From: JAHRAH01 sp051009015
GTDB lineage: Bacteria > Pseudomonadota > Gammaproteobacteria > Tethybacterales > Persebacteraceae
DNA length: 18,514 bases
Reading direction: 5' to 3'
NCBI GenBank assembly: GCA_051009015.1
Contig: JBPCWZ010000027.1
Location: 1 to 18,514 of the forward strand
Of the stretch, positions 14,448 to 18,514 are shown one piece after another; the stretch's first letter is position 1, and every line of letters starts with the position of its first letter. The notes under the pieces are model-generated. The model had not been told where the DNA came from, searched no databases, and saw nothing but the letters and a program-made list of their open reading frames with translations. Position numbers and translations under genes: made by a program.

Positions 14448-15251
14448 TTATTTTCCGCCGCGCCACTGGCGCAGGAATTCTTCCCACTTGCCGCCGCTTT
14501 CGGTCATGTATTGCCTTGCGGCTGTTGTGCGGGCGGCGAGTTCGGTTTCGCCGCGCTCTGCGGCGAGTTGCTGATAGCGCAAGAACAAAAGATAAGTCAG
14601 CATTGCATCGCATTCGCAATAATCGCTTATCTCGTCCATTCGCCCGTCAAAAAACGCATCGGCGACATGCGCCCCGCCGATGCCTATCTTGCCCGGCAGC
14701 CCGCACAACTTTGCGACATTATCCAGTTTTGCCGCCGCGCCGAACTGAAACATCGCCAGCGTGTCCATCAAATCCAAATGCCGCCCGGTGTTGTAGCGGT
14801 TGAGATAGGTGCGGTTGTAGCGAAAGTTGGCATCGCCGTCGCCGTTTTGCCACATCAGCGGCGCGCGCAAGCCGTGAATAAGCGAGCGGTAGTGCATTAC
14901 CGGCAAATCAAAACCGCCGCCGTTCCATGTTATCAACCTCGGCGGTTCGCGGTGCGTTTGATAGAGTTTTTCCATTCCGGCAAAAAACCGCCGCAGCGCA
15001 TCGCCTTCGTCCTTTGCCGCCGGAAGCGAAAACACGCGCAGCGAATCATTCTCCTCCAAAACACAGGAGATAACGACAATGCGATGCAGCGGCAGGGGCA
15101 TAAAGTCGTTGTTTTTTTCCTGCCGCCGCAACCTTTGCGCCATCGCGACAACTTCGGCATCCGGCACATCCGGCGGCATGTCATGCACAAGGCGCAAACC
15201 GGCGGCATCCGGCACCGTCTCTATGTCAACAGCCAAAACAGGAGTGTTCAT
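14448..15251 (-). CDS. Predicted 3'-5' exonuclease, DnaQ-like DEDDy (PolB-type)
   Basis: The 267-residue protein has a DnaQ-fold exonuclease plan: Exo I VLAVDIETVPD (Asp9, Glu11), Exo II LITWNGGGFDLPVMHYR (Asp in GFD), and Exo III with ISDYCECDAMLTYLLFLR giving the Y-x3-D arrangement of DEDDy enzymes. LDLMDTLAMFQFGAAAKLDNVAKLCGLPGK between them is typical of the family of predicted exonucleases related to the PolB proofreading domain. No polymerase domain is attached. Substrate and role are unknown; DNA repair or RNA processing are possible. ATG 15251 overlaps the cysM stop (ATGA), with GGGAG just upstream inside cysM. A longer frame from 15293 lies inside cysM and is rejected. Confidence 0.85.
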   Translation of the reverse strand: MNTPVLAVDIETVPDAAGLRLVHDMPPDVPDAEVVAMAQRLRRQEKNNDFMPLPLHRIVVISCVLEENDSLRVFSLPAAKDEGDALRRFFAGMEKLYQTHREPPRLITWNGGGFDLPVMHYRSLIHGLRAPLMWQNGDGDANFRYNRTYLNRYNTGRHLDLMDTLAMFQFGAAAKLDNVAKLCGLPGKIGIGGAHVADAFFDGRMDEISDYCECDAMLTYLLFLRYQQLAAERGETELAARTTAARQYMTESGGKWEEFLRQWRGGK

Positions 15252-16150
15252 TGATACACTCCCGAAGACAAATAACGGTCGCCGCGGTCGCAAACAATGC
15301 TGACGATAACGGCGTTTTCAACTTCGGCGGCGATTTGCAAAGCCGCCCACATCGCCCCGCCGGACGACACGCCGCCAAAGATGCCTTCAACCGCCGCCAT
15401 CTGCCGCATTGTATTTTCGGCATCGTGTTGCGCGACTTCAATGATTCTATCCACCCGTTCGGGGCGAAAAAACTTCGGCAGATACGCATCGGGCCATTTG
15501 CGAATACCCGGGATTTGCGCGCCTTCCGCCGGATGCACGCCGATGATTTGCACATTAGGATTTTTCTCCTTGAAAAAAGCCGAGCAGCCGGTAATCGTCC
15601 CCGTCGTGCCCATGCTGGATACAAAATGGGTAATGCCGCCGCCGGTATCGCGCCATATTTCCGGCGCGGTAGCGCGATAATGCGCATCCGGATTATCGGG
15701 ATTGGCAAACTGATTTAGCAAATGCGCGTCGCCCTTTTTTGCCATAGCCAAAGCCAAATCGCGCGCGCCTTCCATCCCTTCGTCCTTGCCGACGAGGATG
15801 AGTTCCGCGCCGAATGCCCGCATCGTTTGCCGCCGTTCCAGCGTTTGATTTTCCGGCATGATGAGCGACATATGATAACCGAGAGCCGCCGCCGCCATAG
15901 CGAGGGCGATGCCGGTATTGCCGCTTGTCGCTTCCACGAGCCGGTCGCCGGTTTTGATATCACCGCGTTCGGTTGCGCGTATAATCATATTAAACGCCGG
16001 CCGGTCTTTGACCGACCCTGCGGGGTTGTCGCCTTCCAGTTTGGCGCAGATGACATTGTTTGCGTCATCGCCGCCGCCGAGTTTGCGCAGCCGCACCATT
16101 GAAGTTTCACCAATGCATTCCCGTATCAGTTTTCCGTGCATACCCGTCAT
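15248..16150 (-). CDS. cysM: CysM, cysteine synthase B (O-acetylserine sulfhydrylase)
   Basis: The 300-residue PLP enzyme makes cysteine from O-acetylserine and sulfide or thiosulfate. The PLP lysine is K48 in KLEGDNPAGSVKDRPA, followed by the substrate loop ATSGNTG (74-80), the phosphate-binding SSMGTTGTITG, and the C-terminal CDRGDRYLSSGVY. The ERRQTMRAFGAELILV, IPGIRKWPDAYLP and CDRGDRY wording identifies CysM rather than CysK. The ATG at 16150 is 8 bp from the divergent start codon of the NAD(P)HX repair gene; ATG 16141 is an alternative giving MHGKLIREC. There is no Shine-Dalgarno. The stop overlaps the start of the exonuclease gene. Confidence 0.92.
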   Translation of the reverse strand: MTGMHGKLIRECIGETSMVRLRKLGGGDDANNVICAKLEGDNPAGSVKDRPAFNMIIRATERGDIKTGDRLVEATSGNTGIALAMAAAALGYHMSLIMPENQTLERRQTMRAFGAELILVGKDEGMEGARDLALAMAKKGDAHLLNQFANPDNPDAHYRATAPEIWRDTGGGITHFVSSMGTTGTITGCSAFFKEKNPNVQIIGVHPAEGAQIPGIRKWPDAYLPKFFRPERVDRIIEVAQHDAENTMRQMAAVEGIFGGVSSGGAMWAALQIAAEVENAVIVSIVCDRGDRYLSSGVYQ

Positions 16151-16164
16151 TATAAAGAATGACG
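16145..16164. promoter_or_regulatory. Inverted repeat spanning both divergent start codons
   Basis: CGTCATT (16145-16151) and AATGACG (16158-16164) are a perfect 7-bp inverted repeat around ATAAAG. Each arm contains one start codon, since both proteins begin Met-Thr (ATGACG or ATGACGGG). Part of the symmetry follows from that shared beginning. The gap is too small for two promoters plus leaders, so promoters must lie inside the opposite genes. Confidence 0.6.
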
Positions 16165-17652
16165 CCGCTTTATAACATCGCCGCCGTGCGCGAGGCGGAG
16201 TCGGCGGCGCTTGCCCGCCGCGCGCATGCGCCGTTTTCGCTTATGCGCATGGCGGGTTTGGCTGTCGCCGATGCGGCGCGAAAGATGATAACAAAGAAAA
16301 AGCCGACGGCGCTTATCCTCGCCGGACCGGGCAATAACGGCGGCGATGCATTGGTCGCGGCGGCGGCATTACAAAAGCATCATTGGCGGGTTGATGCCGT
16401 GTTGTGCCAAAAACCGGCACAACCGGATGCCTTGCGGGCTTTGCGTTTGTGGAAAGAAAGCGGCGGCAAAACGATAACCGCCGAAAGTTTGACAAGCGGC
16501 GATTTGGATATTGCCAAATACGACATCATCATAGACGGCATATTCGGCATCGGCGGCAAACGCCCGCTGAGCGGAAAATATGCCAAAGTCGCCAAAGCAG
16601 CAAACACCGCCGCCGCCAAAGTGCTGGCGATAGACATTCCAAGCGGCATCAATGCCGACACCGGCGGCGGCGGAGAATGCATAATGGCAACACAAACAAT
16701 AACATTCTTCGCCAACAAACCGGGGCTGCACACCGGAAAAGGCGCGGCGGCATCGGGCGAAGTGATAACCTGCACACTGGGCGAAAAGATGACAAGCGCG
16801 CCGGACGGAATGATGATTAATGCCATCGGCGACATAAACTTTTCACACTTGCGCCGCCAAAAAGACGGGCATAAAGGCGATTATGGCAACATTTGCTTTA
16901 TCGGCGGAGATGACGGGATGACAGGCGCGCTTGCCCTTGCCGCCCGCGCTTGTATTCGTTTGGGCGGCGGCAAAGTCCGCGCCGCGCCATTATGCCAAAA
17001 CCCGCCCGCTTTTGACACCGCCGCGCCGGAAGTAATGTGGCAAAAACCGCCCGTTACCGCCAAACAATACTCGGTTATCGCCATTGGCACAGGTTTGGGC
17101 AAAAGCGCGGCGGCAAAAAAGAGTATGACACAAATGACAATATCAGCGGCGGCATCTTCCATTCCAATAGTAGCGGATGCCGATGGCTTGAATATTCTGG
17201 CGGCGGATGACAAACTGCGCCAAAAGTTTGCCGCCCGCCCGGGCGCAAAAGTCATAACCCCGCATCCGGCGGAAGCGGCGCGATTGTTAAAATGCACCAC
17301 AACAAAAGTCCAAAACAACCGCATAGCCGCGGCGATAGCATTGGCAAAACAAACCAACGCACAAACGGCACTGAAAGGCGCGGGCACGATAATGGCATCG
17401 CCAAACGGCGAATGGCAACTATGCGGCGGCGGCAATCCGGGTTTGGCACAAGGCGGTTCCGGCGACATATTAACCGGAATGATAGCCGCTCTATTGGCGC
17501 AAACAAAAGACGCCGCTTTTGCCATGCGCGCCGGATGTTATCTCCACGCCGCCGCCGCCGACCAAATGGCAAAAGAAGGCGGCGGATACATTGGCATGGA
17601 CATAAACGCCATAGCAGCCGCCGCCGCAACCATTATAAACCGCGCCTTGTAA
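16159..17652 (+). CDS. nnr: Bifunctional NAD(P)HX epimerase / ADP-dependent dehydratase
   Basis: The 497-residue protein repairs hydrated NADH/NADPH. The N-terminal YjeF_N domain (about 1-210) epimerises R- and S-NAD(P)HX: LAGPGNNGGDALVAA, DGIFGIGGKRPLSG and AIDIPSGINADTG. The C-terminal YjeF_C/carbohydrate-kinase-like domain (about 230-497) dehydrates S-NAD(P)HX using ADP: KGDYGNICFIGG, GALALAARACIRLGGGKVR, DADGLNIL, TPHPAEAARLL and NPGLAQGGSGDILTGM with catalytic Asp436. GTGLG replaces the common GPGLG, a mild change. The start is ATG 16159, only 8 bp from the divergent cysM ATG, with no Shine-Dalgarno. The gene is followed by a repeat-rich, gene-poor stretch. Confidence 0.92.
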   Translation: MTPLYNIAAVREAESAALARRAHAPFSLMRMAGLAVADAARKMITKKKPTALILAGPGNNGGDALVAAAALQKHHWRVDAVLCQKPAQPDALRALRLWKESGGKTITAESLTSGDLDIAKYDIIIDGIFGIGGKRPLSGKYAKVAKAANTAAAKVLAIDIPSGINADTGGGGECIMATQTITFFANKPGLHTGKGAAASGEVITCTLGEKMTSAPDGMMINAIGDINFSHLRRQKDGHKGDYGNICFIGGDDGMTGALALAARACIRLGGGKVRAAPLCQNPPAFDTAAPEVMWQKPPVTAKQYSVIAIGTGLGKSAAAKKSMTQMTISAAASSIPIVADADGLNILAADDKLRQKFAARPGAKVITPHPAEAARLLKCTTTKVQNNRIAAAIALAKQTNAQTALKGAGTIMASPNGEWQLCGGGNPGLAQGGSGDILTGMIAALLAQTKDAAFAMRAGCYLHAAAADQMAKEGGGYIGMDINAIAAAAATIINRAL

Positions 17653-17656
17653 AAGG

Positions 17657-17666
17657 CGGGAATGAC
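17657..17666 (+). repeat. Fragment of the dispersed ATTCCC repeat
   Basis: CGGGAATGAC, 5 bp after the stop of the repair-enzyme gene, matches the repeating unit seen at 18274-18283 and 18292-18301 and, inverted, at 17891-17899. A second GGCGGGGAAG follows at 17669-17678. Confidence 0.45.
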
Positions 17667-17692
17667 AAGGCGGGGAAGTTTTTTCGGCGAGT

Positions 17693-17723
17693 TTGGCGCA
17701 AAACGGGGTGGTGGTGTTATAAT
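17693..17723 (+). promoter_or_regulatory. Promoter-like sequence pointing into the inverted-repeat element
   Basis: TTGGCG (17693-17698) is 19 bp from a perfect TATAAT (17718-17723), preceded by TGT to form the extended -10 TGTTATAAT. An ATG at 17732 lies 8 nt after the -10 box and opens a 37-codon frame (17732-17845) that runs into the heptamer array and ends in the left arm. I do not call that frame a gene. Confidence 0.4.
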
Positions 17724-17769
17724 GCTTGGCGATGTTTTCGGGCATGCTTGACATTCGTCTTCTATCATC

Positions 17770-17804
17770 GCACGGCGCACGGCGCACGGCGCACGGCGCA
17801 CGGG
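17770..17804 (+). repeat. Left heptamer array, 5 copies of GCACGGC
   Basis: Units begin at 17770, 17777, 17784, 17791 and 17798; the fifth is GCACGGG, changing the last base at the junction with the arm. The array is the outer cap of the left inverted arm. Confidence 0.95.
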
Positions 17805-17917
17805 TTAGACCTTTGCATAATCCCGTTATCGGCACAAGCCGCTAACCCCCGCCCCGCCCGCACAAAAGCGCGGCAAACAACATCCCCCTCGTCATTCCCG
17901 CCCCCTTCGTCATTCCC
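17805..17917 (+). repeat. Left 113-bp inverted arm
   Basis: It begins TTAGACCTTTGCATAATCCC and ends CGTCATTCCC. It is the reverse complement of 18275-18387 except at 17835. Beyond 17917 the sequence corresponding to the right-hand ATTCCCGC hairpin is degraded (ACAAAAACGGGG). Confidence 0.93.
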
Positions 17918-17968
17918 ACAAAAACGGGGAGCCACCTCTTTGCCCCTTGTCCCCTTTCGCGGTGGCGC

Positions 17969-18029
17969 AAAAGGGGGAGAAGAGAAAAAAAGAAAAGGGG
18001 GGAAGTCCAGAGAAAGAGGGAAGAAAAAG
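17969..18029 (+). repeat. Polypurine tract
   Basis: 37 consecutive purines (17969-18005), then TCC, then 21 more purines (18009-18029), all on the plus strand. It lies inside the element between the two inverted arms. Such tracts can adopt triplex or slipped structures; no coding frame explains it. Confidence 0.85.
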
Positions 18030-18063
18030 CCGACGCACCGGCGGCGGCACTATGCGAGGTGTC

Positions 18064-18159
18064 GCCCTTACAGGGCTTTAATAGATGTATTGCGCTTTCA
18101 CAACAGGGCGGCGCGCTTTCGCGCTTGCCCTGTGCTATAACATTTCGCCCTTTCGGGGC
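18064..18159. repeat. Run of three hairpins in the element centre
   Basis: GCCCT (18064-18068) pairs with AGGGC (18072-18076). CAGGGC (18104-18109) pairs with GCCCTG (18127-18132) and encloses GCGCG-CTTT-CGCGC (18111-18124). GCCC (18147-18150) pairs with GGGC (18156-18159). None has a following U-run. Confidence 0.75.
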
Positions 18160-18194
18160 TTTGATGACGAGTGCGCTTTGCGCCCTCAGGGTTT

Positions 18195-18251
18195 TGCCAT
18201 TTGCGGCGGCTTCGCCGCCGTTTGCGCTTGCGCGCAAATGGACAAATGGCA
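18195..18251. repeat. Nested hairpins with CATTTG/CAAATG arms
   Basis: CGGCGGC-TTC-GCCGCCG (18204-18220) lies within CATTTGCG (18198-18205) and CGCAAATG (18233-18240). TGCCATTTG (18195-18203) can alternatively pair with CAAATGGCA (18243-18251), so two mutually exclusive folds are possible. Confidence 0.75.
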
Positions 18252-18260
18252 AAGAGATGG

Positions 18261-18280
18261 ATTCCCGCTTTCGCGGGAAT
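18261..18280. repeat. ATTCCC hairpin, perfect 8-bp stem
   Basis: ATTCCCGC (18261-18268), loop TTTC, GCGGGAAT (18273-18280). It overlaps the inner border of the right arm. This unit resembles widely dispersed intergenic hairpin repeats known from many proteobacteria, and degenerate copies occur elsewhere in this window. Confidence 0.85.
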
Positions 18281-18387
18281 GACGAAGGGGGCGGGAATGA
18301 CGAGGGGGATGTTGTTTGCCGCGCTTTTGTGCGGGCGGGGCGGGGGTTAGCGGCTTTTGCCGATAACGGGATTATGCAAAGGTCTAA
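18275..18387 (-). repeat. Right 113-bp inverted arm
   Basis: Reverse complement of 17805-17917 with one difference at 18357. It includes two GGGAATGACGA units in direct repeat (18275 and 18293 onward), each followed by a G run. Confidence 0.93.
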
Positions 18388-18429
18388 CCCGTGCGCCGTG
18401 CGCCGTGCGCCGTGCGCCGTGCGCCGTGC
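18388..18429 (-). repeat. Right heptamer array, 6 copies
   Basis: CCCGTGC at 18388-18394, then five GCCGTGC units to 18429. It is the inverse of the left array with one extra unit. Sequence after 18429 (AATGCTAAAC) is unrelated to the left flank. Confidence 0.95.
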
Positions 18430-18487
18430 AATGCTAAACATGAATTTGTGCATGTCCGTCTTTTTCATCATCGGCATAACACCCGCG

Positions 18488-18493
18488 ATTATA
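18488..18493 (-). promoter_or_regulatory. Minus-strand -10 box pointing into the element
   Basis: TATAAT on the minus strand, with an ATG at 18477-18475 after 10 nt. The -35 region would lie at or beyond the window edge. The frame from that ATG starts with about 15 ordinary-looking residues (MPMMKKTDMHKFMF) before entering the heptamer array. Confidence 0.3.
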
Positions 18494-18514
18494 CACACAA
18501 TATCCGCCCAAAAT

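Larger units (their letters stand above)
17770..18429. repeat. 660-bp composite inverted-repeat element, no coding capacity seen
   Basis: The element has heptamer arrays at both ends, two 113-bp inverted arms (17805-17917 and 18275-18387) that I align with a single mismatch (C17835 against T18357), and a 357-bp centre of hairpins and purine tracts. Weaker inverted similarity continues inward (for example CTCTTTGCC near 17956 against GGCAAAGAG near 18248). I see no transposase, no recognisable insertion-sequence end and no clear target duplication in the immediate flanks. It could be a MITE-like element or a locally made inverted duplication. Open frames across it encode only repeat-derived low-complexity peptide on either strand. 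Confidence 0.85.

Noticed and set aside
17770..18429. CRISPR array
   Set aside because: The 7-bp units are directly abutting with no spacers, and there are no cas genes.
17842..18498. Open frames across the 660-bp element in either direction
   Set aside because: They translate the heptamers as alternating RRTAHGA-type peptide and the hairpins as SFPRKRE-type peptide, which are common artefacts of such repeats.
18431..18514. Plus-strand open frame running off the right edge (starts MLNMNLCMS)
   Set aside because: Only 28 codons are visible, with no ribosome-binding site, and a competing minus-strand promoter-like box overlaps it; there is too little to call a gene.

Overview
The window reads as chromosomal DNA of an alphaproteobacterium. 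The partial 5S rRNA at the left edge has the alphaproteobacterial core wording, and the T-arm of the initiator tRNA fits the same group. I cannot name a genus. Base composition changes sharply. By eye, roughly 114-3395 is moderate in GC (mid-forties percent), while everything from hisA onward is GC-richer (high fifties to about sixty percent) and full of GCC/GGC triplets.

Layout. (1) 1-113: 3' end of an rRNA operon (5S). (2) 283-3237: a plus-strand set of accessory-looking genes, namely a small lipoprotein, a TM2 membrane protein with internal repeats, a small unrecognised ORF next to a Doc/Fic toxin, a glycosyltransferase and a UPF0114 (YqhA) membrane protein. (3) 3396-7529: initiator tRNA-Met, then hisA, hisC, tyrA and aroA. 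hisA begins 8 nt after the tRNA, and the four genes overlap one another. This is a compact histidine plus aromatic amino-acid operon, in which HisC could also supply the tyrosine transaminase step. (4) 7578-9754: a TVP38/DedA-like membrane protein followed by a FAD/NAD disulfide oxidoreductase. (5) 9858-16150, minus strand: cysM, a DEDDy exonuclease, a rhomboid protease, prpE, a Tas-type aldo/keto reductase and an EamA permease, in transcription order. (6) 16159-17652: the bifunctional NAD(P)HX repair enzyme, divergent from cysM with only 8 bp between the start codons.

(7) 17653-18514 holds no convincing gene. It contains the most striking structure here, a 660-bp composite repeat (17770-18429). 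Two 113-bp inverted arms differ at a single position. They are capped by inward-facing arrays of the heptamer GCACGGC (5 copies on the left, 6 on the right) and enclose about 357 bp of nested hairpins and a polypurine tract. Promoter-like -10 boxes on both sides point into it. Shorter relatives of its ATTCCC hairpin sit in the convergent intergenic region near 9763-9835 and just after the repair-enzyme gene.

Other points: the segment between 5S and initiator tRNA looks like an insertion into an ancestral 5S-tRNA-fMet arrangement. The initiator tRNA lacks one of the three anticodon-stem G:C pairs. Several genes lack a Shine-Dalgarno sequence and look leaderless. All functional calls are by motif reading; no database search was possible.
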